A stretch of 64,000 nt of DNA from Fistulifera solaris. Taxonomy: Eukaryota; Bacillariophyta; Bacillariophyceae; Naviculales; Stauroneidaceae. The position numbers and the translations under genes are program-made. The stretch covers positions 186,001-250,000 of the forward strand of contig AP026146.1 of assembly GCA_030295235.1 (NCBI GenBank), written 5' to 3'. Position 1 is the first letter of the stretch. Every line of letters begins with the position of its first letter. The notes under the pieces were generated by a model that did not search any database, was not told where the DNA came from, and was given only the letters and a program-made list of their open reading frames with translations. Positions 31,625 to 42,661 of this stretch are shown piece after piece.

Positions 31625-32111
31625 TTGAAACGCGGATTGTGTCGAAGTGATACGGAGTAATTGATTTAGAGATAAGAAGAAAAACTTCTTTTTACGACAG
31701 TCGCCGCGCTTTCGTTTGTTTTTGAAGTTCAAGGTGAACAGGAATGCTGAATCCTCTGTCCCGTCAACAAGAATTAGTCGAAGGTTCTATACTAGAAGCG
31801 TCTCATAATTAACGTAATTTAATGATCCACACATCCGAGTGTAGAGTGTATTTATGTTACTACCCTTTATTACTTGGATTGCACTCTAGACCTTAGTTTC
31901 TATAAAACAAGAAAATACTAATTGCTCGATACGTTCTCCTGTCGCGCATGCAGTTTGCGGTGACATTGAGGCTCATAAAGGCTGCGGCGGGTCGGTTCCA
32001 ACCCCGTTGCAGTTCAAGAACCGACGGAATGCGCCTGTCGATTGTACACCATTTTTGTTCTTATCATGTAATTGTCGAGTATAGTCCGTTGTATGAAGGT
32101 GAATTGAATAT
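31625..32111. other. Spacer after MYND relic
   Basis: No coding signal. Holds the 3' untranslated region of the converging kinase gene. Confidence 0.4.
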
Positions 32112-34773
32112 CTAAGCATCCCATCTGCTACCCTTCTTTTGCTCCTCAAACTGCCGAAAGAGTCTACGGAACTCTTCAAAACTTACTTGACCATCTTCAT
32201 CAACATCGACAAACTTCAACAATGCTACAATTTCTTCAATGGGGAAGTTGGGATCCATGCGGTGCATCAATTGGCGCACTTCGTCCAAATTCAAAGACCC
32301 AGACTTGTCTGCATCAGATTCATGAAAGGCTTTTACCAAGTCATCATCGGTGAGGCCACGCTTCTTCGAAAGTGAATACGCTTTGACGGCTTTCTTGAAC
32401 AATCGCTTTCGACAAATATTCCGAAAGGAAGCGGCCATTTCCGGTGTCGACTCGGCTACAGCCAAAAAGTCTTCGGCCTGCATTTCGGATAATCGACATA
32501 CATCTGAAACGCATTCGACCGTCGATCTTTCAATATCACAATATTGTCAGCTCAAGATAAGCACGCACCACAAACGCCACAAGCTTTGTTTACTTACGAT
32601 CGAGGTCTTTTGAAAGAAGCGATGACTCGCCAAACGAGTCTCCTGGAAAATACTTGTGAACCAAGGTCCCATTATGCGATACATGTAATTCGCCTCCATC
32701 TTCATCATCAACTCGAAACATGGATGTTCCGGGGTCGCCTTCTTTATATACAACCTCTCCTTTCGTATAGGTTCGAGGAATAATGTTCTTTTGTAAGCGA
32801 AGCAGATTCTTGGCATATTGAAGTTGCCGTCCACGCCACCGAACTTTCAAGTCATTCTTCACTTTGGAACTGGTAGTTAAATACCTATCAAAATCTTCTC
32901 GTTTGATTTCTATAACGTCAACAGGTGTAGCGCATTTAGCCGAAGTAAACCGGCCTCGATGTTCTTCTAGAAGACTCCCTTCGCCAAAAAAATCACCAGA
33001 TCGAAGAATGGATACCAGCTGTCCTTTTCTTGTTTGAATTTCAACCTTTCCCGAACTTAGAAAATACATAGAATCCCCATCGTCACCAGCGTGAAAAATG
33101 TAATGGCCACGAGGGAAATGTTTTTGGTGCAAACCGGAAAACAGCTTGTTGAATTGTGATAAAGACAGATTCGACGCAGCCGAGGATATGTCGCCACTTT
33201 GCGTGGCCAAAAATTCCTTCGTATCGCTCGATGATATGAGAGTACCTGTCCGTTCGCTGGCAATGCGACTCAAATCATCCGAAGTGACAAATCCTCGTCC
33301 TTCGGCATCAAAAATGGCAAAGGCTCTCTGCATGATATTATGGGTACCTTTGTTGTCTCTCCGATCGTCCGAATCGTCGTGCTTCGACCGAGCTTCCGAC
33401 ATTGTGGCACCTTCATTTCCTTGACTCACAAGAACGGCAAACATACCCGCTTCCAATTTGGACCGAAGGTCTTTGAACCGTGACAACTTTTTGTCGGAAT
33501 CTTGAATCTTTTCTTTCAGTGCGGTTTCTCCACGAACCCACGGGTGTTGAAGCATTTCGTAAGCTGTCAGTCTCTTGTTGGGATCTTTCTCCATGAGCTT
33601 TTTAATCAAATCGATGGCGGATTCGGATAGGTGACCAACCAAATGATGATCTAACGGAGGGGATGGATCTGCTTTGATTCGTTCTTCGATTTCTTCATCT
33701 GTCGACAACCCTCGTAAATCAAAGGGATGTACACCTGTCAACATAATGTACAGAATGACTCCAACCGACCACATATCCATAGCGGGTGTCGCTTCTCCGT
33801 CATTGCCAAACCGTTCCTTCGGCCAGTACGCTGTGGTGCCGGTCGAAGCCGCCGATGATGTCGTGCTTGGTGTAGCCTGTTCCGTACTATTTTTGGAATG
33901 ATCCAATTCGTCATCTCTGATTTGTGCGCATCCAAAATCAATCATTTTAATGGTCCCATCGAGTCTGTTTTTGGTCGAAAGCAGCAAATTTTCCGGCTTG
34001 AGATCGGCATGTACTACCCCGACGCCATGTAAAAACGCCAACGCACTGGCCACTTCTTGAATCAATCGCGCAGCATCCGCTTCCGAATATGCCCCAAAAT
34101 GAATCAAATGTTCAAACATTTCTCCTCCCGACACGAGATCCAATATTAAGTAAAAATAACTGTGATCTTCGTACATGTCCCGCAATCCCGAAATATTCGG
34201 ATGCCCCCCATTGTCGTAAATCCGCAACAGGGCATCCGTTTCCGTCTTGAATCCCGACGAATTGGTATACCGACGCGAAATCTTTTTGAGGGCGACTTTT
34301 TCTCCCGTCGCGGCGACTCGGGCCGGATAGACCATCCCGTACGCTCCTTCTCCGAGTACCGTATCCCAATCAATGGTATACTTTTCGGTCAATCCCCGTC
34401 CTTTCATCGACCGCATCCGATGCAACATGACATTCCGAGGTTCCTTGCGGGGTTCACAGGACGACGACAAATTGGGTAAAGGAGGTAAAGGATACGGTTC
34501 TTCCAAGGCGGCATTCCGGGCCTCGGACCATACGACGGCGTCCGGGTGAGGAGGCGAGGTACGACTGGCGTAATACGCACTGGCTCCGGCAACTATCAGA
34601 CTGGCTGTATATAACAGTGATGACCGACTATTCTCCGTGCCCTGTGATTGTGAAGAAAGAACCGACATGCATCGTAGTGATCGCACTTTTGATGATGGTT
34701 GGCTCGAGAGGGAAACGAATCTTGCCGTCACAACTTGTCGTAATGCCAACATGCGACTCATGACGTTTTGCAA
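32112..34773 (-). CDS. Ca2+/cyclic-nucleotide kinase: kinase + two CNB domains + EF hands
   Basis: Exon 1 runs from 34773 to about 32594-32598 and exon 2 is 32112 to about 32526. A donor at 32593 with the acceptor at 32527 restores the second cassette (FGESSLLSKDLDRK, then STVECVSDVCRLSE). The N-terminus is basic with a hydrophobic span (51-69), suggesting a mitochondrial or ER membrane anchor. The CDPK-like kinase (about 132-415) has GEGAYGMVY, a VALKK lysine, MIDFGCAQI and DMWSVGVILYIMLTG. The catalytic loop reads HADLKPEN, not HRD, and the APE motif is PKE. A weak EF-hand-like segment (AFAIFDAEGRGFVTSDDL) follows. Two cyclic-nucleotide-binding domains come next (FPRGHYIFHAGDDGDSMYFL and YTKGEVVYKEGDPGTSMF). 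Two EF hands close it: DADKSGSLNLDEV and DVDEDGQVSFEEF. About 865 residues. Confidence 0.85.
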
Positions 34774-35404
34774 ATCAAGAAAGTAAAGCTCTCTCTCTTT
34801 CTCTCTTCCTTTCTACTTATTTCTATTTCTCTATATTGATAATTTTGTTTTTAACGAAAGCTTTTCAAAATTGAGCCACACCGAATCGTTTCGAAAAAGC
34901 TTTCCCCTTCTTTTTGCCATCAAGAAACAAAATCGCCTTCATGTTTCCTTTTCTCGTATTTTTCGCCGTCGAAACAGGCCAATGATCCATTTTCGTTTTT
35001 ACTATGACTTACAGTGTTGCTGCATGCGCTTTTTCAAACGCGGTGTCGTCGTCGTAGTGTTACTCCTAGTATCGAACGCTGTGTACCTGGGGGAATTCCT
35101 GTACAAACTACAAACACATCCACGCGTCATTTCCCACGCGCGAACGAATCCGGGACTGGGAATTCGTTGGGCCGAAAAACCAAAACTGAGAAAAGGGCAT
35201 CTAGCTAGAGGCAAGGACCATGCACCTAGGATCTTTTAGCTCTTTCCTTTCGACCACTAACAATGAAAAACAAGGATACGTTCAAGTCTAGAGTTTCGAG
35301 GAGTCGTCATCAAGCGCGTGCAAAAATCATTAGTCAAACTTATATTGTTTGATGTGGGTGTAAGGTACCTGTCATGTCCGCCTGGATTCTTTGTTTCCTG
35401 CTCA
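34774..35404. other. Spacer; possible tiny gene at 35024-35239
   Basis: Promoter of the kinase gene with a CT-rich run (about 34788-34812). A plus-strand ORF from the ATG at 35024 encodes 71 residues with one strong hydrophobic segment (RGVVVVVLLLVSNAVYLGEF) and a basic tail. It could be a small type II membrane protein, but it has no recognised family or intron support, so I leave it as a possibility. Confidence 0.3.
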
Positions 35405-36124
35405 TCATGTCCAAACATTGTTGACATCGGCAGGAATCGTCACGATAATGGGAGAATCATCATCTATTTGCTGCAAAAGATCCGGAGTCAGTCGAATTTG
35501 ACAACCGAGTCGGGATTCCATTTTGGGTTCATAGGCTAAATCCAGCATGTCCAGTTCACCTTTATCGGGTGGAGGAACCAACGATAGTAGCTTCTCGTCT
35601 AAATACACATGACAGGTGCAGCAACTATACATACTTCAAGTGTGAGAGAAAAAGGAAACCCGTCCATAATTTGCCGGGACACACACGCGATGACCGACGC
35701 ACCTCTTTTGCCCTCCACAGGTACCTTCCATGTATTCTCCTAACAATACAGCACCGTCGGGAGATTTGGCGACATCCAGTATGGAGTCACCGAGTCGCCA
35801 CGGAAGATCGAATTCGCTTTTATGATGCGGAATACGAAAGTGGAGCATTCGAGAAAGTCGATGGTGGCGAAGAGGACGATCGCGCTGTTCCAATTTCACC
35901 GATTCGGCCAATGCTTTCAGACCTTCGATTCCAAAACTTTTCAAATGAGAGACTTCAATCTGTTTTCCGTAAACAGTCTGCAGAGCAACGAAGATACCGG
36001 CCTGCAAGTTCTCGTCGTCGATGCCGACCTGTTCTTTCAAAAAGGCACTGGCTGGATCGGAATGGGAGCTCATCCATCTGTGCCTCAGAAATGAGGGAGA
36101 AAATGTTCTCCGTATTCGAATCAT
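35405..36124 (-). CDS. Mitochondrial-type [2Fe-2S] ferredoxin (adrenodoxin/Yah1 family)
   Basis: Exon 1 is 35703-36124 and exon 2 is 35405-35624. Using donor GTGCGT and the acceptor TATAG at 35625-35626 gives 213 residues and joins the cluster loop as EGTCGGQKSCCTCHVYLDE. That gives the required C-x5-C-x2-C, and the fourth cysteine is in SRLGCQI. The alternative acceptor 12 bases upstream would lengthen the loop to C-x8-C, so I rejected it. The domain begins LPWRLGDSILDVAKSPDG and includes MLDLAYEPK, as in adrenodoxins. These carry electrons for Fe-S cluster, heme A or steroid synthesis. About 110 residues precede the domain: an Arg-rich presequence and an unfamiliar segment (AGIFVALQTVYGKQIEVSHLK). 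The intron cuts inside the cluster-binding loop. Confidence 0.85.
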
Positions 36125-36451
36125 AATAGATACAGTGTTATATCAGGGTATAATAGTGTGCCCATTTCGTTCAATGAAGGGCATCTAAAAAAAGCATTGC
36201 GCGTATTCTTTTCTCGCTTTTTTGTTGTAAAAAATCTCTTTCTCACACCGTTGAATTATTGTACGCGTCGATGACGGTCAAAACGTGACTGATGATTTTT
36301 GGAAATAGTGACTGGACTACGGATCAGTACCGCGTCAAACATAGCTCCAACGAAACGGCATTATCACAACTACCCTAGATTATTATTTGTTTATAGATGC
36401 GTACTACTCGTTTTAAAGAGGTTCCGTCCCCTTTACTATAGTGTTGGTTAG
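36125..36451. other. Spacer between ferredoxin start and next gene end
   Basis: No coding signal; contains the ferredoxin promoter. Confidence 0.4.
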
Positions 36452-38029
36452 TTAGGTGGCAATTCGTGTAAAAAAGCTCGTCAAATCCTTCTGGACAAGC
36501 GTGTCATCATCAAACTTGGGTTTCAACTGTCGGAGTGTTTCCAGACGATAAAAATCCAAGATCATCAACCAACCATTTAATCGACGGAAATGCTCGTCAG
36601 CGGTATACCGATTGGTATACGTCGTGAGATAATCCAAGGGCGCTCCGAGCTTGTCACAGAGACGAAACAGAAAACTCATTTCGTCTCGGGTACCGTATTC
36701 CTTGCCACCCTCTTCGTGTGGGACGGTCATTCCCAGCAAAAGCATCCCGGACGTAAAGGCAAGAATCGCGGCTTGCCCTATGGCACAACAGTGCTGGGTA
36801 TGGGCTTCTTTCACCGAATTCAGTCCTTCCAAATGAGTGCGAAGTGCTTGCAAGGCACCGAAACTCGCCACGATTGCCTGACGTGATAGCGGCGGATCTT
36901 TCCCATCTTCGTCCCAGAGCTGAAACGTCTGCATCAAGAGATCATCGAAGGAAACATCATCTGGCAAACAATGGCGGATGGCTTGCAGACTCAAGTGCGC
37001 ATTCATCGAACACGCCGCCGTATCGAGCTTTCCCATGTCGCCATAAAAGGGAAGCAGTTTCGCAACGACGGGAGCGTCACTCCAGTCCTTCATCATTTGC
37101 TCCGCGCGTTGTGCCATGTCGGCATGTTCGTCCGTCGACAACATGACTTGCACTTCTTCGGCGGCCCTCAACAAATCCGTCGTATCACGGAAACTGTTGT
37201 TCTGAATGAGCCATGTGCACAAATCGGTCAATAGTGTTTGAAACGTAGGTGCGGGAGCAACTACTTTCGCGACAATGCGCAACAAATTGGTCAATCCCGC
37301 CTTGTTTTGACGATTCCAGCCATTTTCGCAACGCCAATGACCCAGAATGTGTGTCATTTCTTCCATTGAAACAAAGGGCTCGGATGGACAGTTCTGCAAC
37401 AAAGCATGGGTCGCCCCGATGCCAATGGCACGCATGTCTCCCAATCCTTGACTGATAGCGACACGAAAGAGCCATTGGAAAAGATCGGTCGGTGGATGAT
37501 TCGGAAGGAATCGCAATAGCAGATTCAGATGGTGTGGACTCTCGTACACACTACGAGACACCACTTTTTGAAGTGCAGCATGTTTTGGAGCAATGGAGCG
37601 CAAATCCTGTACGGCGTCTTGGATGCTGCCGTAAAACGAAGACGTGACCTCAAAGGCATGTGTAGGAATGACTTCCTTTTCTTCATATTTACCTTTCATT
37701 TGTTCCAACATGCGACAGCGTCGTTTTCGTTCTGCAACATCCAAGACTTCCGATTCTTCCACCGCAAAGAATCCCGATTGTGTTACATCCACTTTGCGTT
37801 TGAAGACTGTAGTAGTAGAAGTTTCTTGAATGCGTTGAAACTCTTGTTCGGCTTGTTCGACTTGCATTTGTTGAATGAGTAACGATTCTTCGGCGTGACG
37901 TTTCGATTGTTGAATCAATGCGGCAATCGCGTGATGATTCTTTTGTTGCTTCAACGTTTTCCGACGATCGCTGCTGCGAAAGACCGGAGTCGTCAATAAC
38001 AAATCATCGTCACTGTCGTCGTCGGACAT
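36452..38029 (-). CDS. Helical protein, possibly SLF2/Nse6-like (CANIN domain)
   Basis: 525 residues in one exon. It starts with an acidic SDDDSDDDLLLTTPVF segment and a long charged helix (about 25-110). From about 140 it is an all-helical domain with LNLLLRFLPNHPPTDLFQWLFRVAIS, WNRQNKAGLTNLLRIVAKVVAP and LHLxI-like repeats down to FRRLNGWLMILDFYRLETLRQLKP. The 'LxxLLRFLP... LFxWLF' arrangement reminds me of the CANIN region of SLF2, which binds SMC5/6. This is a weak, unaligned resemblance, and HEAT-like scaffold proteins are equally possible. The divergent neighbour is the PLC gene. Confidence 0.5.
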   Translation of the reverse strand: MSDDDSDDDLLLTTPVFRSSDRRKTLKQQKNHHAIAALIQQSKRHAEESLLIQQMQVEQAEQEFQRIQETSTTTVFKRKVDVTQSGFFAVEESEVLDVAERKRRCRMLEQMKGKYEEKEVIPTHAFEVTSSFYGSIQDAVQDLRSIAPKHAALQKVVSRSVYESPHHLNLLLRFLPNHPPTDLFQWLFRVAISQGLGDMRAIGIGATHALLQNCPSEPFVSMEEMTHILGHWRCENGWNRQNKAGLTNLLRIVAKVVAPAPTFQTLLTDLCTWLIQNNSFRDTTDLLRAAEEVQVMLSTDEHADMAQRAEQMMKDWSDAPVVAKLLPFYGDMGKLDTAACSMNAHLSLQAIRHCLPDDVSFDDLLMQTFQLWDEDGKDPPLSRQAIVASFGALQALRTHLEGLNSVKEAHTQHCCAIGQAAILAFTSGMLLLGMTVPHEEGGKEYGTRDEMSFLFRLCDKLGAPLDYLTTYTNRYTADEHFRRLNGWLMILDFYRLETLRQLKPKFDDDTLVQKDLTSFFTRIAT

Positions 38030-38584
38030 GATGGAGAAAAGTAAATGAGAAAAAAAAAGCTATTCTTCAAAGATTCATTCACACAAAGAATAATAATGAA
38101 TAATGAAAGATTTGGTTTGGTGCTCGCACTTCGTTCTTTCGTTTTTCGTCCTCGCGTTGGGAGTTTGGAGGGAAATTGGGGTATCTTGTCGTACTGGTTT
38201 GAAAGCGACGAATCATAAAACGATCGAAGTGTCCGTTGAAGCGCCGGGGAGTTTTGGGCCAGTTCCAAAAGAAAGTCGTTTTGAAATATTAAAAGAAGAC
38301 ATGAGGCGGTACTTGACTAATAAGTACAAACAATTCTCGAAACAAGATATTACCGTGGCATGGATAGTTCAGAGCACGACTCGAAAAGGGACTGGAAAAA
38401 ATGAAGGTCATTAGTTGGGCTCTCGGAAGCAAAAAGATGACTGCACGCGACGAAATCTTTATAATTTGCATTATTCCGTATTATAGGATTCGGAAGCCAA
38501 AAAAAAAACGAAAGCATTCAAAGTATTCTTTCTTGTCACGCAACAACACACAAAATAAAAAACCTACTCCGTAATAATTAAATT
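38030..38584. promoter_or_regulatory. Divergent promoter, SLF2-like gene and PI-PLC
   Basis: About 555 bp between starts. An ORF at 38103-38414 has no domain signal. A-runs lie at about 38049-38057 and 38499-38507. Confidence 0.4.
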
Positions 38585-41212
38585 ATGGAACATCCGCAAC
38601 GTTTGAAAAGTGTTCGCACGACGCATTGGACGAATGCACCGTCACCCGCGACCACCGTCGGACACGCTCTTTTACACGACACTACAACGGATTACAGTGC
38701 CCTCGAACACGGCATTCCGGTCCTCAAAGTGACACGACGGGGACAATGGAAACCCCGCATTCTTACAATCAGTAAAGATCGATTTGCTTTGTTCGTGACA
38801 CATCAAACCATGGGACGCGGCCACGGTGTATGGTCGAAAATGGCACAATCGTTGCCTCTTCCTTTGCTGACAAGACAAGGTGTTGTCGGATTTACAAATC
38901 GACAAACCTTACGAGAACAATTTGTGCGATCGTTGGATGTCGCTGATTTGGATTTTGTCCAATGGGGTTGTATTGCGACACAAAAACTCGAATGCGCTCG
39001 TATCAAACCGGATGATGTTACAGATTTGATTACCATTGGTCATTCCGGTAATCGTACTTTGGATTTATACATTGCCAATCCACATCATCGGGAATTGTTG
39101 ATTCAGTGTTTGCAACACATGCGAGCGGCGTATCAAGCAATTCGTGTCGCTGTCAGCAATGAAGCACTCTTGTTGCGGTATATATGGTACGATGTCGATG
39201 TCGATCAAACGGGGGCTATTAGTGAAACAGAATTTTTGAAAATTTTGGCGCGCATCAATTTCCATGTCCCACATCCGTTACAACACTATCGACAAGAGGC
39301 GGGCCAGGACGAATTGACGTATCCACAAGTCATGACATTGTTGCAGAAATTGAAACAACAAGTAGGCGGTATGGCCAATTCCTTATGGAATCAAGTCTTT
39401 GGTGCCGAGTCCGAGTGGGTCTCGTCACAAGACTTTCTAAACCAATTTGTGCATGCCCACCAGGGAGAGCATCACGTTTCGCTCGATGATGTGGAACGAC
39501 TCTTGTCGTTTCTCAACCAGATCGAAACCAATTTAGATCAGGAACCAAGACCATTGGATGGAGCCGTCATGATCCACCGTCAACGCTTTGATGTTTATTT
39601 ACACCACGAACTCAACAACGCCTATGATCCGTGGGCGTTGCACCACTGCGACGAGTCGTCGCTCCAGTGGCCCCCTGTCGTACTATTGGATTAATACCAG
39701 TCACAATACGTACTTGACCGGAGATCAATTGCAATCGATCAGCTCGGTGGAAATGTATATGAATGCCTTGCGCAGAGGGTGCAAATGTGTGGAATTGGAT
39801 TGCTGGGATGGAGATAAAAACAAAGATGGCATTTGCCGTGCCGTCGTGTATCATGGTATGACCTTGACGTCCAAAGTTTGGTTTGCGGATATCATTCGCG
39901 TGGTCAATTGTTACGTGGACCAGCATCCAAACACACTGCCCATTATTCTTTCGCTCGAGAATCACTGTTCACATTCGTTTCAAAAACAAATGGCGGCCGA
40001 CTTGAAAGCGATCTTGGGGAATAAATTGTTTGTCCCCCAAGAAACAGATCACAATGTGCAACTTCCATCTCCGGCAAGTTTACGAGGCAAGATTGTCCTC
40101 AAAGGCAAACGTCCTCCGGAACCAGACGATACTCCCATTGAAGATGACGAGGAAGAGGATCCGTATGGAGCCATGTCACCCAAATCGGCCACTCCGTCCC
40201 AAGAAGAGATCGCCAAAAAAGGCAAACCACCGAAAGTTGTCAAAGAATTAGCCTCATTGACCTTATTTCATGGAACCAAATACAAGGAATTCAAAAAATC
40301 CATTGCCGAACCCTGCAGTCACATGCATTCCATCAGTGAACCCAAAATTCACAAAATTGTTCACAAACACGCCTCGAACTCACCACAATGGCGTGAGTAC
40401 AACGTTTCGCACATGACCCGGACGTATCCGGCCGGAGCGCGGGTCGACTCGTCCAACTACAATCCCGTGTTGGCGTGGGCGTTGGGATGTCAGTTGGTGG
40501 CGTTGAATTTTCAAACCGCCGATACGGCGCTAGTGTTGAATGATGGACTTTTTGCGCAGCAGGGAAATTGTGGCTATATTCTCAAACCGGATTCGGTCTT
40601 GTTGCAGGCATCGTCGGAGAAAGACGAACAATCGGAGAAAGATTCTATAGAGTCGGGTTCTGTCAAATCTGCCGATGAGAAACGAACGGATCAATCCTCT
40701 TCCGATTCAAAGGATCCAGTGGTGGCGGTGTTGAAATGTTACCAGCAACTGACACACCAACCGTATCCCGCCAATCGAAAGGGGCCATTCCAGATCGGCA
40801 TTCGCATTTTGAGTGGAAGCTGTTTGCCCAAACCCCGGGGTGCCAAGTTAGGGAAAGCATTGATCCGTACGTGACCGTGGCCGTCCATGATATCCAAGAA
40901 AAAGCCGATGGAACGTTACTGCCGGCGGTCGCCACCCACAGTTCGGCGGCCGTCCCAGACAATGGTTTCTGTCCCCAATGGAACGAAACACAAGCCACAG
41001 AGTTTGTGATACACAATCCGGACGTGGCGTTTTTGCATTTCTCGTTGATTGAAGAAGACATTGGTTTGGATGACAAAGTCGGTGATGCCGTGATTCCTGT
41101 GCGCTGTCTCCGTTTCGGATACCGATCCATTTTATTGCACGATCGGAATGCTACCACACGCAGTGGTCCGTTTGCGTTTGCCACGCTTTTGGTGCACATT
41201 GTTTTAAAATAA
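38585..41212 (+). CDS. Phosphoinositide-specific phospholipase C, delta type; two frame breaks
   Basis: Order of domains: PH-like (GQWKPRILTISKDRFALF), EF hands (DVDVDQTGAISETEF), catalytic X box, acidic linker, Y box and C2. The X box has SYYWINTSHNTYLTGDQL with the first catalytic His, ELDCWDGD for calcium, VYHGMTLTSKV with the second His, and LSLENHCS. Y has FHGTKYKEF, MTRTYPAGARVDSSNYNPV (substrate-binding Ser/Arg region) and CQLVALNFQTAD. C2 has GIRILSGSCLPKP and DPYVTVAVHD. All catalytic residues are present, so it should cut PIP2 to IP3 and diacylglycerol in a calcium-dependent way. The frame changes twice: at the CCCCC run near 39672 and near GGGAAA at about 40855. Conservation continues cleanly across each. 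About 875 residues in all. Confidence 0.9.
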
Positions 41213-41281
41213 TGATACAGTAATAGTTGGTTTATGTAGATTCGTGGACAAAACCGTTGCACTAAACTAGCTAACGTTCGA

Positions 41282-42181
41282 TTATTGTTGCAACTGAAAC
41301 AAAGCTTTCATTTTCTCGGATCCATCCATCATGGCACACGAACGGGGCGTATCCCCATCTAAATCGGGTTGATCGGGATTGGCGTGATGTTGCAATAGTA
41401 AGGAAACAATATCTCGTTTCGCGGCAATGACGGCGGTTTGCAAGACGGAAATTCCATCGCGATCGGCACTGTTGGGATTCCCACCCGCTTCCAAGAGTAA
41501 CTTCAAACATTCGATAGCACCTTTATCGGCGGCTATGTGCAAAGCCGTTTGCTGATGATCATCGGTGGAATTGGGGTCAACGCCTTCATTTTGCAGAAGA
41601 GACTTCACGAGTGCGACATCGCGTTTCGCGGTCGCATTGAGCAAGCGGGAAGCCCCCGATACGATTTCTTTCGAGGCATCGTAACCCCCGTGTTCGACCG
41701 CCGGAAGACTGACCGTCGGTGCCCCAAATCCGTCCGTATCATTTTGGTCTTTCACGACTCCTCCGTTGCAAATCTCTTGTTCAAGTTCGTTCACGGCCGT
41801 CGTATAATGCGTGGCCGCTTGTTCTCGACTCATCGAAGCAACTTTTCTCCAAGCATCCCATTTGGCTTGTTCGACCACGACATTCCATGACTTGGTGGAA
41901 AACTCCGTAGGAGCATTTCCGACCGTCGCTTGTTTGTAAAGGGCATAAAGGATCAATTTATCACCATTGCGCAAGGATGGTAATGCACGGACGCGCTGCG
42001 TTGCTTGGAGAAAGGCGTCCCAAACGGGACCTTGCGGTACATGGACAGGAACCGGTTGCTCGAAGCGTCGACGACGATACCAAGAAACGGTTGATGTTAC
42101 AACGACCACGGCAGTGACGGCAGCGACAGCCCACCAAAGTGGGTCGTCTTTTGTGGCTTTTAAGTAAAAATATCTATTCAT
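41282..42181 (-). CDS. Membrane-anchored acyl-CoA-binding protein with ankyrin repeats
   Basis: 299 residues, one exon. One membrane span sits at the N-terminus (WWAVAAVTAVVVVTSTVSW). It is followed by an acyl-CoA-binding domain (about 48-135) with LILYALYKQATVG and KWDAWRKVASMSREQA, including the Tyr/Lys residues that hold CoA. Three to four ankyrin repeats fill 185-299 (DDHQQTALHIAADKGAIECLKLLLEAGGNPN, then LDGDTPRSCA). The layout, membrane anchor, ACB, ankyrin, is that of plant ACBP1/ACBP2 and close to ACBD6. These carry acyl-CoA at ER or plasma membranes. It converges tail to tail with the PLC gene, with 70 bp between stops. Confidence 0.92.
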   Translation of the reverse strand: MNRYFYLKATKDDPLWWAVAAVTAVVVVTSTVSWYRRRRFEQPVPVHVPQGPVWDAFLQATQRVRALPSLRNGDKLILYALYKQATVGNAPTEFSTKSWNVVVEQAKWDAWRKVASMSREQAATHYTTAVNELEQEICNGGVVKDQNDTDGFGAPTVSLPAVEHGGYDASKEIVSGASRLLNATAKRDVALVKSLLQNEGVDPNSTDDHQQTALHIAADKGAIECLKLLLEAGGNPNSADRDGISVLQTAVIAAKRDIVSLLLQHHANPDQPDLDGDTPRSCAMMDGSEKMKALFQLQQ

Positions 42182-42661
42182 CTTTTCTTTTCTCTAGGTG
42201 TATTGTCATGGACTGTCAAAACGTTTCACAGCGATGATTTCTTTCATTGAATAATATAGGAGACAACAAAACAATGAAAACATAAATACACTCCGTACGA
42301 ACAAGAAAAAAAGGTCATTGTCGTCGTCGCATCGGAGCGGCCATTTTTTCCGGGACTATTCGTCAGTGGAGTCACGTTCTCCTTCAGAAACACTACACAA
42401 ACAAGGCAACCCAAACCTAGATGCCAAAATGGAATGATGTGAGTGTCTTTCCAAAAATAATTGTCAGGTTCACAAAGAGTGTCTCTAGAGAGAGAGAGAG
42501 AGAGAGAGTGGAAAACCGTTGCAAGAAAACGTTGACGACACGGAAGAATGAAGAATTGTTGAAAAAAAAAGTCCCCACGACGATGGCAGGGTGTAAGGTG
42601 TAATGAGTGTCAAGTGAAACCTTGTCAGCGAACTTTTTTTTTCTTTGACGAAAATTTGAAT
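42182..42661. other. Spacer with (GA)n run
   Basis: ACBP promoter side plus the 3' flank of the ankyrin-BTB gene. A (GA)n microsatellite lies at about 42487-42508. ORF at 42421-42603 runs through it and is not credible. Confidence 0.45.

Noticed and set aside
34871-35239. 122-codon ORF with a hydrophobic segment
   Set aside because: No family match; the first half is A/T-rich leader-like. A shorter protein from 35024 is possible but not supported enough to call.
38103-38414. 103-codon ORF between the SLF2-like gene and PLC
   Set aside because: Lies in the divergent promoter and shows no domain or intron.
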